From Mucilaginibacter polytrichastri (GTDB taxonomy: Bacteria > Bacteroidota > Bacteroidia > Sphingobacteriales > Sphingobacteriaceae), in assembly GCF_001911425.1 (NCBI RefSeq), contig NZ_MPPL01000001.1, positions 3,305,283 through 3,369,282 of the forward strand: a stretch of 64,000 nucleotides of DNA, written 5' to 3'. Position 1 is the first letter of the stretch. Every line of letters begins with the position of its first letter. The position numbers and the translations under genes are program-made. Of this stretch, positions 34,557 through 44,351 are shown piece by piece. The notes under the pieces were generated by a model. It saw nothing but the letters and a program-made list of their open reading frames with translations. It did not search any database and was not told where the DNA came from.

Positions 34557-37500
34557 ATGATAAAATTTTTACCACCCTTTTGCATAAAGCAACTCGCTTT
34601 AAGCAAATGCCGGGCTATTATTTTAATCTTACTTTTAACAATTTACAATGCCGGTGCAGCTGTAAAAAGCAATCAAAGTTTAGACACCCGCATCACACTA
34701 AACGTTAAAAACATTGCAGTAAAAGACGTTTTCTTAAAAATAAGCAAAGATTACCATATCAATTTTGCTTACAGCCCCAACATTGTACCCTGCGAAAAGA
34801 AAATTGATTTGCAGGTACACGATAAGATACTTGAAACCGTACTGCACGATATTTTAGATCCGATAGGCATGGCTTATTCGGTATCAGACAATATTATCGT
34901 AATTGATAAAAAAGAAAAAACAGATAAATCAACCCAGGCTCAACCCGTTAAAGGCCAGGTAACAGATAGCAGGGGCCTACCCCTGCCTGGTGTTAGTGTT
35001 ATGATTAAGGGAACCACAACCGGTACCGTCACAGACAATAGCGGAAATTTTTCGCTCACCATCGCCGATGGCAACAGCACATTGATTTTTACTTATGTAG
35101 GTTTTATTACGCAAGAACTTGCGGTTAATAACCAAAAGGTAGTTAACCTTAAAATGGCAGAAGCTACCCGTGGCTTAAATGAGGTAGTAGTTACGGCATT
35201 AGGTATCAACCGCCAAAAAAAATCATTAGGTTATGCCGTTACCGAATTAAAGGGCGATGAATTTACCCAGGCACGTGAAAATAACGTTGCTAATGCCTTA
35301 ACAGGTAAAGTAGCAGGTGTAAACGCTATTGGTACATCAACCGGCCCCGGTGGGTCGAGCCGTGTGGTGATCCGCGGTAACGGATCTTTAACGGGCGAAA
35401 ACCAGCCTTTATATGTGGTAAATGGTATGCCAATTGACAATTCTGTACCCGGTGGTTCGGCAACAGTTAACGGTATTACCAGCAACGTGGATCGCGGCGA
35501 TGGTATTGGCGGTATCAACCCCGACGATATCGAAACCATGACGGTTTTAAAAGGTGGAACTGCTGCGGCTTTATATGGGTCGCGTGCTGCAAATGGTGTT
35601 ATCTTAATTACCACAAAAAAAGGTAAAGCACAAAAAGGCATAGGTGTTGAATATAACAGTACCGCTACGTTAGAAGATATTGCTGTTTTTCCAGACTATC
35701 AATATACTTACGGCCAGGGTGATGGCGGCGTAATGCCCACAGACCTGGGAACTGCACAATCTACCGGGCGCCGTTCTTGGGGTTCATTAATTGATCCCTC
35801 AAAAACATTTGTGGCTGTAGATGGGCAAAAGCACAGCTATACAGCGCAAAAAAACAACCTTAAAAACTTTTACCAAACAGGTTCAACCTATACAAACACA
35901 CTGGCTTTTACCGGCGGTAACGAGGCTGTAACCTACCGGTTTTCTGCCTCTGATTTAGATAGCCGTGGTATTTTGCCCGGCAATACCTACAAGCGTAAAA
36001 CAGGTAACCTAGCGGTAAATGCCAAACTAGGCAGCAAAATAAGCATCGAAGCTTTAGCACAATACAACTTAGAAAATGGCCACAACCGTGCCAGCGCAGG
36101 TGATGCACTGGGTAACCCAAACTGGCTGCCTTACATGGCTGCCAACACTGTTGATGTGCGCTGGATAAAACCAGGCTATGACGCTAGCGGAAACGAAACT
36201 GTTTGGAACGATGCCTCTATTGCATCAAACGGCTATTTTGTGATTAACAAATATAAAGAAGACGACACTAAAAATCGCTTCATCGGCCAGGGATCTGTGG
36301 CCTATGAGCCTGTTAAGAACCTGATTTTCAAGGCAACTATCAGTCGCGATTTTTACAACTATAACTATACCAACATTTTACCAACCGGTACTTTGTATGT
36401 ACCAAACGGCCAGTACAGTGGTATCAAATCAGACGTATCAGAAACCAATGGTATGGTTACCGGTAATTATAAAACAACGGTCTTAAAAGATTACGGCATC
36501 TCTGTTTTGGCGGGTGTAAACAGCCGGAAATTTGTTAACGAACAATTGAATATGAATGGTGCTACTTTCACCATCCCTTATTTTTACAGCTATACCAACC
36601 TTGCTACTGCATCTACCATCCCTTACAATGCACGTATCCAAACCAATTCGGCTTTTGCCTCGGCAGATCTGAATTACAAAACCATCTTCTACCTTACCTT
36701 AACCGGCCGTAAAGATTGGTTCTCTACCTTAAGCCCGTCTAACAATAACATCTTTTACCCAAGTGTAGGCGGAAGTTTTATCCTGTCAGACGCGGTTAAA
36801 TTGCCGGCTATTTTCGATCTGGCAAAAATCAGGGCATCATACGCACAAGTAGGCGGCGGCGGCCCCGACCCGTATGTAATCAACCTTTCATACAGTAACG
36901 TACCCAGCTCTGGCCCAACGCTGCAAAATGTAACCAGCACCCAAATTACCAATTCGAAATTAAAGCCCTATACGTCAACCACAAAAGAAGGTGGTATCGA
37001 ATTACAAATGTTAAAAAACAGGCTACATCTTGACGTTACTTATTATGATCGCAAAACCACTAATGATATTGTTAACTCAACCATATCATCGGCTTCCGGC
37101 TATAATAGCGTAGTGTTAAACGTTGGCGCTGTAGATAACAGAGGTATCGAGATTTTATTAAGCGGAACGCCTGTACAATCGCACGATTTTAGCTGGAACC
37201 CTAGCTTTAACTTTGCTTACAATAAAAACAAAGTATTAAAATTAACCGATAACATTACTTCTATGCAACTGGCCAATTCGGTTGGCAACTGGGCTTATAT
37301 TAACAATATTGTAGGCTCCTCGGCCGGGCAAATTGTAGGCACGCGCATGCAGCGCGATGACGCCGGCAATGTAGTTTACAACAAAACAACAGGCTACCCG
37401 GTACAAACCCCATTACAGGTATTGGGTAATAGTGTTGCGCCTTACACCATGGGGCTTAATAACAATTTTCGTTACAAGCGCTTTACACTGGGTGTGCTGT

Positions 37501-37958
37501 TAGACGGCAAGTTTGGCAACAAGATATTTTCTGTAACAGAAGTTTATGCAACCCGTTTAGGCTTGTTAAAATCAACCCTGCCTGGCAGGGAAAACGGTTT
37601 AGTACTGCAAGGGGTTGACCAAACCGGCGCTGCTTACACACGCACAGTACCTGTAAGTGGTTTACGTAGCTATTACGACAACTACAAAACCTACTCCGAT
37701 CTGTTTTTACACGACGGTAGCTTTGTAAAACTTCGCCAGTTGATATTTAGCTACAGCATACCGGTTAACAACCTTAGATTGGTTAAAATACAATCTGCCA
37801 ATATATCGCTTGTGGCACGCAACCTGGCTATTTTATACAAAAAGACAGATAATTTCGATCCCGAATCGAGCCTTACAAATAGCAACATTCAGGGCATCGA
37901 GTCTATCGGTTTGCCGCATACCCGCTCTTTTGGTTTAAACTTTTCTGTTAAATTTTAA
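34557..37958 (+). CDS. SusC/RagA outer-membrane transporter with STN signalling domain (PUL2)
   Basis: This 1133-aa protein has an N-terminal STN domain (about residues 38-115: RITLNVKNIAVKDVFLKI, INFAYSPNIVP, GMAYSVSDNIIVIDKK). This domain links ligand uptake to FecR. Next comes the carboxypeptidase-like domain (VKGQVTDSRGLPLPGVSVMIKG), a plug (VAGVNAIGTSTGPGG, SRVVIRGNGSLTG, PLYVVNGMPID, MTVLKGGTAAALYGSRAANGVI) and a beta-barrel ending FSVKF. It imports the PUL2 substrate and should report its presence to the FecR encoded upstream. It overlaps the next gene by 1 nt (TAATG). Confidence 0.95.
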   Translation: MIKFLPPFCIKQLALSKCRAIILILLLTIYNAGAAVKSNQSLDTRITLNVKNIAVKDVFLKISKDYHINFAYSPNIVPCEKKIDLQVHDKILETVLHDILDPIGMAYSVSDNIIVIDKKEKTDKSTQAQPVKGQVTDSRGLPLPGVSVMIKGTTTGTVTDNSGNFSLTIADGNSTLIFTYVGFITQELAVNNQKVVNLKMAEATRGLNEVVVTALGINRQKKSLGYAVTELKGDEFTQARENNVANALTGKVAGVNAIGTSTGPGGSSRVVIRGNGSLTGENQPLYVVNGMPIDNSVPGGSATVNGITSNVDRGDGIGGINPDDIETMTVLKGGTAAALYGSRAANGVILITTKKGKAQKGIGVEYNSTATLEDIAVFPDYQYTYGQGDGGVMPTDLGTAQSTGRRSWGSLIDPSKTFVAVDGQKHSYTAQKNNLKNFYQTGSTYTNTLAFTGGNEAVTYRFSASDLDSRGILPGNTYKRKTGNLAVNAKLGSKISIEALAQYNLENGHNRASAGDALGNPNWLPYMAANTVDVRWIKPGYDASGNETVWNDASIASNGYFVINKYKEDDTKNRFIGQGSVAYEPVKNLIFKATISRDFYNYNYTNILPTGTLYVPNGQYSGIKSDVSETNGMVTGNYKTTVLKDYGISVLAGVNSRKFVNEQLNMNGATFTIPYFYSYTNLATASTIPYNARIQTNSAFASADLNYKTIFYLTLTGRKDWFSTLSPSNNNIFYPSVGGSFILSDAVKLPAIFDLAKIRASYAQVGGGGPDPYVINLSYSNVPSSGPTLQNVTSTQITNSKLKPYTSTTKEGGIELQMLKNRLHLDVTYYDRKTTNDIVNSTISSASGYNSVVLNVGAVDNRGIEILLSGTPVQSHDFSWNPSFNFAYNKNKVLKLTDNITSMQLANSVGNWAYINNIVGSSAGQIVGTRMQRDDAGNVVYNKTTGYPVQTPLQVLGNSVAPYTMGLNNNFRYKRFTLGVLLDGKFGNKIFSVTEVYATRLGLLKSTLPGRENGLVLQGVDQTGAAYTRTVPVSGLRSYYDNYKTYSDLFLHDGSFVKLRQLIFSYSIPVNNLRLVKIQSANISLVARNLAILYKKTDNFDPESSLTNSNIQGIESIGLPHTRSFGLNFSVKF

Positions 37959-39505
37959 TGACAAACCTGATGAAGAATTTTATAAAAAAGCACTTATTAA
38001 AAACAGCATTGCTAATATCAGGAGTGGCCTCCATGCAATCCTGTAGCAAAAACTTTGCTGAAATAAATACCAACCCCGATGCCGTTGCTACCAGCACCCC
38101 GCAGTTCATTTTTACCAAAGCGCAGTACGATGGCACATCAAACATGCTTAATCTTTTGCTGGGCACTATGCAATACACCACCAGTTATAATGATGTAGCA
38201 GGTTTTGGATCTAAATATATTCAAAGCCAAAGTACCTCATCATCGTCAGCCTTCAGCAACGCTTACCCTAACGAGATTAATGAGATTACGGAGGTAATTA
38301 AAGCAGTTACAGGCGATGCAACAAAGGTTAATTTACTTGCCGAAGCACGTATATGGCGCGTTTACTGCTTTAGCCGTTTAACAGACCTATACGGAGATAT
38401 CCCCTATTCGCAAGCTGCACAAGGTTACAACAGCAGTATTTATTCTCCGGTTTATGATGCCCAAAAGGACATTTATGCCAACATGCTAGCCGAGCTGGAT
38501 GCAGCCGCCCAAAGCTTGGATGCATCTAAAGCAACTTTCGGATCATCTGATCTGATTTATAGTGGCAATACCACGCAGTGGAAAAAGTTCGCCTACTCTT
38601 TAATGCTCCGTTTAGGCATGCGGATGACCAAGGTTGATGTCGCAGCTGCCCAAACATGGGTTACCAAAGCCATCACAGGGGGTGTAATTATGGCCGATGC
38701 CGATATCGCCAAGGTTGCTTACGTGGGTTCGGGCCAGGATATCAATAAAAATCCGCTGGCTTTAAGTTTGCTTAACTCAGATTATATTAAGGCCGATGGA
38801 AACAGTAATACAGAAGGCGGCAAATATCAGGATGTGTTTATTAACTACTTAAAGCAAAACAACGATCCCCGTTTACCTGTAATTTCTGTTGTTTACACCA
38901 CCGGCACTGCCGATACCACATCTGTTAATCAAAAAGGCATGTCGGCTATGTTAAGTGCTAAGCCGAGCAATTTTGTTACTTTTTCAGAGCCTCGGCAAAA
39001 CACTTTGCTTTTACTATCGTCGCCAAGATTGGTTTTCACAGCGGCCGAGTCTTATTTCCTACTGGCCGAAGCTGCTTTGCGGGGTTGGTATAGTGGTGCA
39101 ACTGTAAGCGCTTCGTACCAAAATGGCATCAGCGCTTCTATGCGCCAGTGGGCAGTTATTGCAGGCTCGGCAGGCAGCATAACCACCAACCAAATTGATA
39201 CCTATATTAAATATCATCAGCTAACCACCAGCGGTACTTTCGATCAGCAGATGGCACAAATCTATACCCAGTTTTGGGTAGGTGTTTTCCCGGATGCGCA
39301 GGAAGTTTTTGCTAGCTATCGCCGCACAGGTTACCCCGCATTAACGCCTAATAACTACGTTGGCAATGCCACAGGCGGGCTTATTTTCAGGCGAATGCTT
39401 TACCCGCTTTCTGAGCAAAACTTAAATACAGTTTCATATAAGGCCGCAATAGCCAGGCAGGGAGCCGACAGTTTTCTGACCCGGATTTGGTGGGATAAAC
39501 AATAA
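37958..39505 (+). CDS. SusD-like lipoprotein (SusD_2-type, PUL2)
   Basis: This 515-aa protein has a lipobox MQSC (near residue 29); the Met at 37970 is an alternative start. The mature sequence has the SusD-like 2 pattern: FAEINTNPDAVATSTPQFIFTKAQ, SRLTDLYGDIPYSQA, KKFAYSLMLRLGMRM, and SPRLVFTAAESYFLLAEAALRG near 370. It is paired with the SusC encoded upstream (overlap), for surface binding of the substrate. It is more distant from the PUL1 SusD pair than they are from each other. Confidence 0.93.
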   Translation: MTNLMKNFIKKHLLKTALLISGVASMQSCSKNFAEINTNPDAVATSTPQFIFTKAQYDGTSNMLNLLLGTMQYTTSYNDVAGFGSKYIQSQSTSSSSAFSNAYPNEINEITEVIKAVTGDATKVNLLAEARIWRVYCFSRLTDLYGDIPYSQAAQGYNSSIYSPVYDAQKDIYANMLAELDAAAQSLDASKATFGSSDLIYSGNTTQWKKFAYSLMLRLGMRMTKVDVAAAQTWVTKAITGGVIMADADIAKVAYVGSGQDINKNPLALSLLNSDYIKADGNSNTEGGKYQDVFINYLKQNNDPRLPVISVVYTTGTADTTSVNQKGMSAMLSAKPSNFVTFSEPRQNTLLLLSSPRLVFTAAESYFLLAEAALRGWYSGATVSASYQNGISASMRQWAVIAGSAGSITTNQIDTYIKYHQLTTSGTFDQQMAQIYTQFWVGVFPDAQEVFASYRRTGYPALTPNNYVGNATGGLIFRRMLYPLSEQNLNTVSYKAAIARQGADSFLTRIWWDKQ

Positions 39506-39530
39506 CTCTTAAACTATTTTTCTATACCTC

Positions 39531-39561
39531 ATATGCAGCGCGTTTTATACGCGCTGCATAT
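39531..39561 (+). promoter_or_regulatory. Stem-loop between susD and the fucosidase gene
   Basis: A perfect 13-bp inverted repeat (ATATGCAGCGCGT, loop TTTAT, ACGCGCTGCATAT) lies 25 bp past susD. No U-run follows on the plus strand, so it is more likely to be an RNA-processing or stabilising stem than a terminator. An upstream in-frame ATG at 39533 for the next gene lies inside the stem and is unlikely to be used. Confidence 0.75.
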
Positions 39562-39577
39562 ACTTCCATGCCTATAT

Positions 39578-41221
39578 ATGAAGCAGAAATTATATCTACT
39601 ACTCGTGATGCTGTGCTGTTACCAAATAGTTTTAGCACAAAATGATGTGGTAAAAGACGACGAAGCAAGCGATTTTAACCTTAATAAACCCGAACGTGTG
39701 GAGTGGTTGCGCAACACCAATGATGGCCTTTTTATCCATTTTGGGGTTGACGGTCAGTTGGGTATAGTAATTAGCCATGCCCTAGTTGGCGCTTCAGACG
39801 ATTTTGTGAATCGTTACTTTACCGAGTTGCCCAAAACGTTTGACCCTAAAAAGTTCAACCCGCACGAAATAGCTGTTTTGGCTAAGCTGGCAGGTATGAA
39901 GTACATTGTGTTCACCACCAAGCACCACTCTGGTTTTTGCATGTGGGATACCAAAACAACCGATTTTAACATCACTAAAACGCCCTATAAAAAAGATCTT
40001 TTAATAGAGTATGTAGAGGCTACCCGCGAGGTAGGTTTAGGCGTAGGATTTTATTTTTCGCCAGAGGATTTTAACTTTTTGCACGATCACCAGATCCCCA
40101 TTAGCCGTACTGATGTAAAAATGGATGATGCCACCCTTAAACTATACGACGAATACACTGCCCGGCAATGTAAAGAGCTCTTTACCAATTACGGCAAAAT
40201 TGATGTACTGTTTATAGACGGCGACCCGAAGGAAACTGTTAAGAAACTGGCCTGGAAGTTACAACCCGACATCCTTATTACCCGGGGAGCTATTAAAACG
40301 CCCGAACAGGTATTACCGGGCGCCAAAATTACAGCTCCCTGGCTTTCGTGCATTACAATGGGCACTGCCTGGCAATATCAACCCACAAATGATCGCTATA
40401 AATCTGGCAACCAACTGTTACAGCTTTTAATTGAGGCGCGGGCAAAAGGCGGCTCGCTGCTGCTAAACGTTGGCCCCAAACCCAATGGCGAATTGGCGCA
40501 AGAACAGGAAGACCGCCTGCGCGAAATGGCAGGATGGTATTTTATCAATCGCGAAAGTGTAGATAGTGTGAGGAGCTGGGTGGTAAGCCACGAAAAAGAC
40601 GTTTGGTTTACCAGCAAAAATGGGCATACACTGTACGCTTTTATAACCGATGTAAAAGATTGGAAAGAAGGCCAACGCAAAACCTTTATGATCCATTCTG
40701 TAAAAAGCACAAACGATACAAAAGTTAATGTACTGGGGCAAAACAGCAAAATTATTGAGTACAAAAACGATGATGTAACCAGCCGCTTCCGCCAAACGGC
40801 AGAGGGCCTGGAGGTTTCTGTTGTAAAAGCACAGCGAATTTATGACGATCACCGTTGGCCTAACCCGGTTGTAATTAAGCTGGAGCACATAGCCCCCGTG
40901 ATAAACGAAGCTGTACAGGTAATAACAGCCGAAAATAAAGCGACCGCAACCGGTGGGATTTTATCGGGAAAAATCATGCACTATGTGCCTAAAAGCGCAC
41001 AAAGGGCGTGCTTCTACTATCGCCCCTACACTGGGCAGGTAGAAACCCTGTATGCCAGCCCCTGGGTTAAAACCAGTTGGACAAGCATTAAACCCAACGG
41101 CGACTTTGACTTGATGGTTAGTGCCTTACAAAAAGGCAAGCAATATGAATATAAAGCGGTTGCAGAGCAATCAAACTTAGAGGTAGAAGGCGAAACGAAA
41201 ATTTACAGGGGTGTGCAATAA
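39578..41221 (+). CDS. GH29 alpha-L-fucosidase
   Basis: The ATG at 39578 yields a signal peptide (MKQKLYLLLVMLCCYQIVLAQ); the 547-aa protein is exported. GH29 signatures: GLFIHFGVDGQ near the N-terminus, KYIVFTTKHHSGFCMW (His116-His117), and IDVLFIDGD with Asp214 in the position of the catalytic nucleophile. GSLLLNVGPKPNGELAQEQEDRLREMAGW closes the TIM barrel; a C-terminal beta domain follows. Retaining exo-fucosidase; linkage is not deducible. It is the only glycoside hydrolase of PUL2. Confidence 0.95.
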   Translation: MKQKLYLLLVMLCCYQIVLAQNDVVKDDEASDFNLNKPERVEWLRNTNDGLFIHFGVDGQLGIVISHALVGASDDFVNRYFTELPKTFDPKKFNPHEIAVLAKLAGMKYIVFTTKHHSGFCMWDTKTTDFNITKTPYKKDLLIEYVEATREVGLGVGFYFSPEDFNFLHDHQIPISRTDVKMDDATLKLYDEYTARQCKELFTNYGKIDVLFIDGDPKETVKKLAWKLQPDILITRGAIKTPEQVLPGAKITAPWLSCITMGTAWQYQPTNDRYKSGNQLLQLLIEARAKGGSLLLNVGPKPNGELAQEQEDRLREMAGWYFINRESVDSVRSWVVSHEKDVWFTSKNGHTLYAFITDVKDWKEGQRKTFMIHSVKSTNDTKVNVLGQNSKIIEYKNDDVTSRFRQTAEGLEVSVVKAQRIYDDHRWPNPVVIKLEHIAPVINEAVQVITAENKATATGGILSGKIMHYVPKSAQRACFYYRPYTGQVETLYASPWVKTSWTSIKPNGDFDLMVSALQKGKQYEYKAVAEQSNLEVEGETKIYRGVQ

Positions 41222-41229
41222 TTTTCAAT

Positions 41230-41253
41230 TTAACCGGAGGGTTAGCCGGTTAA
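41230..41253 (+). promoter_or_regulatory. Stem-loop between fucosidase and ridA-like genes
   Basis: A perfect 8-bp inverted repeat (TTAACCGG, 8-nt loop, CCGGTTAA) lies 9 bp after the fucosidase stop codon. No T-run follows. It is another intercistronic stem of PUL2 and may mark an mRNA processing point. Confidence 0.6.
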
Positions 41254-41304
41254 CGCCTTCTACCCCTAATAAATAAACACCAATACTTAAAAACTATAAT
41301 AACT

Positions 41305-41769
41305 ATGGAAACACAAAGAAGATCTATTTTGAAAAAAATGCTGGCTTCGGTTGCCGGTATCTCGGTAATGGGCTTGTCGGCAAAGGCCAGTTATTTGGCT
41401 AAAGACAAAAAAGAAACCAACAACATAACCACACATAATGATGTGCCGCTTTTTTCGGGTTCTACCAAATTAGGCAACATGATTTTTATAGCCGGTAAAG
41501 GTGCGCACGTTGCCCCTTTTGAAATAAAAGCGCATACCGAAATTGTATTGAAAGAATTGGAAGAAGAGCTTAAAAGGGCAGGCTCGTCAATGGAAAAGGT
41601 TTTAAAGGTAAATGTTTACCTAAACGATATAGCCGACTACCAGGGCATGAACGATGTATACAAAGGCCGCTTTGGCAAAAACCCGCCGGTACGTACCACG
41701 GTAGCAGTGGCAAAGGGCGGCGTACCCGGTAATTCTTTAGTAGAGATGGATTGCATCGCCTACTTATAA
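41305..41769 (+). CDS. Exported RidA/YjgF-family protein
   Basis: This 154-aa protein has an N-terminal twin-arginine-like signal (QRRSILKK followed by a hydrophobic stretch to about residue 30) ahead of a complete RidA domain. RidA marks: FSGSTKLGNMIFIAGKGA, KVLKVNVYLNDIADYQGMNDVYKGRF, and PPVRTTVAV with Arg130 in the place of the carboxylate-binding Arg. The end is VEMDCIAYL. RidA proteins hydrolyse reactive enamine/imine intermediates made by PLP enzymes, normally in the cytoplasm. Export through Tat would be unusual and is explained by the next gene, a PLP enzyme with its own twin-arginine signal. Confidence 0.9.
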   Translation: METQRRSILKKMLASVAGISVMGLSAKASYLAKDKKETNNITTHNDVPLFSGSTKLGNMIFIAGKGAHVAPFEIKAHTEIVLKELEEELKRAGSSMEKVLKVNVYLNDIADYQGMNDVYKGRFGKNPPVRTTVAVAKGGVPGNSLVEMDCIAYL

Positions 41770-41800
41770 AATTTATCAAATTATAATCAGACAACTCCAT

Positions 41801-43006
41801 ATGAAACGCAGAGACGTTATCAAAAGCCTTACTGCCCTACCGTTGGCAGGCGGCATTATAGGCAGCGTAATTCCACAGGCTGTTAAAGCAGCCCCAACCA
41901 CTCCCAAGCGCGACTTTTTTAAAGAACTAGGCGTAACCCCGGTTATCAATGCAGGTGTAACCATGACCTTTTTATCGGGGTCTTTAATGTTGCCCGAAGT
42001 GTTGGAAGCCATCAACTCAACCGCGCACGATTTTGCCAACATGTATGAATTGCAAGATAAGGTTGGCGCAAAAATAGCAGAAATGCTACACGTAGAGGCA
42101 GCGATGGTAACATCGGGCGCTGCCTGCGCCATGGTTTTAGGTACTGCCGCAACAATAACCGGCACAAATGCCGAAAAAATTAAACAACTGCCCAATTTGC
42201 CCGGCCCCCGCCCCGAGGTAATTATGCAAAAAACACACCGTTACCTATTTGACCAAGCGGTTAGTACCACCGGCGCAAAGATTATAGAGGTTGAAGGAGT
42301 TCCCGAAATGGAGAATGCTGTTAATACAAACACTGTTATGGCCTTGTTTTTTAATGCCGCCGAAAAAAGCAGTATTACCCATCAGGAATTTTTAATTATA
42401 GCACAAAAGCACAAAATTCCAACTTTTCTGGATGCCGCGGCAGATGTGCCACCGGTTGAAAACCTGTTTAAATTTCAGAAAATGGGCTTCGACCTGGTAA
42501 CATTTTCGGGCGGTAAAATGATGCACGGCCCACAAAGTGCCGGCTTACTTTTCGGTCGTAAAGATTTAATTACTGCTGCACGCTTAAACCACAGCCCGCA
42601 CGAGGCACCCATCGGCAGGCCGATGAAGGTAAATAAAGAAGAAATGTTTGGCATGTATGCCGCCCTAAAATCATACCTCGAACGGGATCATAAAAAAGAA
42701 TGGGAAGAATGGCTACAACGAGCCAAACGAATCGGCGCTCAGTTAGAAACTCTCTACTCCGTAAAAACAGAAACCTACATCAGCCCGGGGCCGGCCAATG
42801 CCTTCCCAAGTTTAAACGTAACCTGGAATACCTCAAAAATTAAGATAAAACCCGAAGCTGTGCTTACTGCTTTAAAAAACGGCACGCCAAGTATAGTGGC
42901 AAACAGCGACGGTGATAAATTAAATATTGGCGTAGTACTGTTGCGCCCCGACCAGGTAGATGTAGTTGCAAGGCGTGTAAAAGAGATATTGCAACAGGCA
43001 GTTTAA
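41801..43006 (+). CDS. Exported PLP-dependent SelA/DgaE-like enzyme
   Basis: This 401-aa protein has MKRRDVIKSLTALPLAGG, a Tat-like signal to about residue 30. The rest is a fold-type I PLP enzyme of the SelA-related group: GVTPVINAGVTMTFLSGSLMLPEV, VTSGAACAMVLGTAA, FLDAAADVPP with Asp211 for the pyridine nitrogen, and FSGGKMMHGPQSAGLL with Lys239 as the likely Schiff-base residue. DgaE, a characterised relative, is a D-glucosaminate-6-phosphate ammonia-lyase. The family is often encoded with the amidohydrolase type found downstream. The reaction here is probably beta-elimination of ammonia from an amino acid or amino sugar acid (inference). Confidence 0.85.
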   Translation: MKRRDVIKSLTALPLAGGIIGSVIPQAVKAAPTTPKRDFFKELGVTPVINAGVTMTFLSGSLMLPEVLEAINSTAHDFANMYELQDKVGAKIAEMLHVEAAMVTSGAACAMVLGTAATITGTNAEKIKQLPNLPGPRPEVIMQKTHRYLFDQAVSTTGAKIIEVEGVPEMENAVNTNTVMALFFNAAEKSSITHQEFLIIAQKHKIPTFLDAAADVPPVENLFKFQKMGFDLVTFSGGKMMHGPQSAGLLFGRKDLITAARLNHSPHEAPIGRPMKVNKEEMFGMYAALKSYLERDHKKEWEEWLQRAKRIGAQLETLYSVKTETYISPGPANAFPSLNVTWNTSKIKIKPEAVLTALKNGTPSIVANSDGDKLNIGVVLLRPDQVDVVARRVKEILQQAV

Positions 43007-43058
43007 ATATCCCAAAAGCCGCTACACGGTTCAAATTATTTCTCTAATAAATTAATTA

Positions 43059-44351
43059 ATGCGAAAATTATTTTTTGTAATCGCACTTTTATTGTGTGTT
43101 TTCCAGGTAAAGGCACAAGCGCAAACCTATAATATAGTCATCAAAAACGGGCACGTTATCGACCCTAAAAACAGTATTGATAAAATAACTGACATAGCCA
43201 TAAGCGATGGTAAAATTGTACGCGTGGCAGATAATATCGACCCTAAACAAGGCATACAAGTGGTAGATGCCACCGGCCTTTGGGTTACCCCGGGCTTAAT
43301 TGATATCCACTCACACAACTTCTGGGGTACTGAACCCGATCATGCTTATGAAAACGGGAACCTGGCACTCCCGCCGGATGGCTTTACGTTTCGTAATGGT
43401 ATAACCACGGTTGTAGATGCAGGCAGTTCTGGCTGGCGTACCTTCCCTACCTTTAAAGCACAAACTATTGATCAATCACAAACACGGGTGCTTGCCTTCC
43501 TGAATATTGTTGGCGAAGGGATGCGCGGCGGCTATGAACAAAATGCCAATGATATGGACCCTAAAATGGCAGCGATTGTAGCCAGAAAATATAAAAACCT
43601 GATTGTGGGTTTTAAAATAGCACATTACGAAGGCCACGAATGGACACCAGTTGATAACGCCGTTGAAGCTTCGAAACAAGCAGGCAACATACCCCTTATG
43701 GTTGATTTTGGGGGCAGTACCCCGCCCCTGCCCATTGAAGAACTATTTATGAAACATTTGCGCCCCGGCGATATTTTTACACACTGCTTTGGCCAGCTTG
43801 GTAACCGGGAATACATTGTAGACTTGAAAACCAACCATATAAAATCCTTTGTTTGGAAAGCCCGAGAACGCGGCATAAACTTCGATGTAGGTTATGGTGG
43901 TATCAGCTTTGCTTTTTCGCAAGCTATCCCCGCAATTAAAGAAGGTTTTTTTCCAAACTCTATCAGCACAGATATGCACGCCGGCAGCATGAATAATGCT
44001 ATGAAAGACATGCTAACCACGATGTCGAAATTCCTGGCCATTGGGATGGATCTTAAAGGCGTTATTACTGCAAGCACCTTTACGCCAGCCAAAGAAATTG
44101 GCCATCCGGAACTAGGGAATTTAAGTATTGGTACCGATGCTGATGTAGCCATCTTAAACTTAAGGAAAGGCAACTTCGGCCTGTTTGACTACACAGGCTA
44201 CAAGATTAATGCTACCCAAAAACTGGAGTGTGAACTAACCATCAGGGCCGGAAACATTGTTTACGACCTTAATGGCATTGCAAGCCCCATTTATGAGCCA
44301 CAAACTGTTTCGGCAAATCAAAAAAAGGAAGCAAAATCTATTACTCATTAA
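43059..44351 (+). CDS. Secreted amidohydrolase/deacetylase-family metallohydrolase
   Basis: This 430-aa protein has a Sec signal (MRKLFFVIALLLCVFQVKAQAQ). Amidohydrolase motifs: NGHVIDPKN, VTPGLIDIHSH (HxH), LIVGFKIAHYEGHEW with the likely carboxylated Lys, IFTHCFGQ (metal His), and ISTDMHAG (catalytic Asp). The C-terminal small domain has GTDADVAIL. It resembles the EF_0837/AHA_3915-type amidohydrolases that often sit beside SelA-like PLP enzymes; they are predicted to remove acyl groups from N-acylated amino acids or amino sugar acids. It completes a set with the two genes upstream. Confidence 0.87.
   Translation: MRKLFFVIALLLCVFQVKAQAQTYNIVIKNGHVIDPKNSIDKITDIAISDGKIVRVADNIDPKQGIQVVDATGLWVTPGLIDIHSHNFWGTEPDHAYENGNLALPPDGFTFRNGITTVVDAGSSGWRTFPTFKAQTIDQSQTRVLAFLNIVGEGMRGGYEQNANDMDPKMAAIVARKYKNLIVGFKIAHYEGHEWTPVDNAVEASKQAGNIPLMVDFGGSTPPLPIEELFMKHLRPGDIFTHCFGQLGNREYIVDLKTNHIKSFVWKARERGINFDVGYGGISFAFSQAIPAIKEGFFPNSISTDMHAGSMNNAMKDMLTTMSKFLAIGMDLKGVITASTFTPAKEIGHPELGNLSIGTDADVAILNLRKGNFGLFDYTGYKINATQKLECELTIRAGNIVYDLNGIASPIYEPQTVSANQKKEAKSITH

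Noticed and set aside
39533..39577. N-terminal extension of the fucosidase (MQRVLYALHILPCLY)
   Set aside because: It starts within a perfect hairpin and displaces the signal peptide; the ATG at 39578 gives a proper signal.
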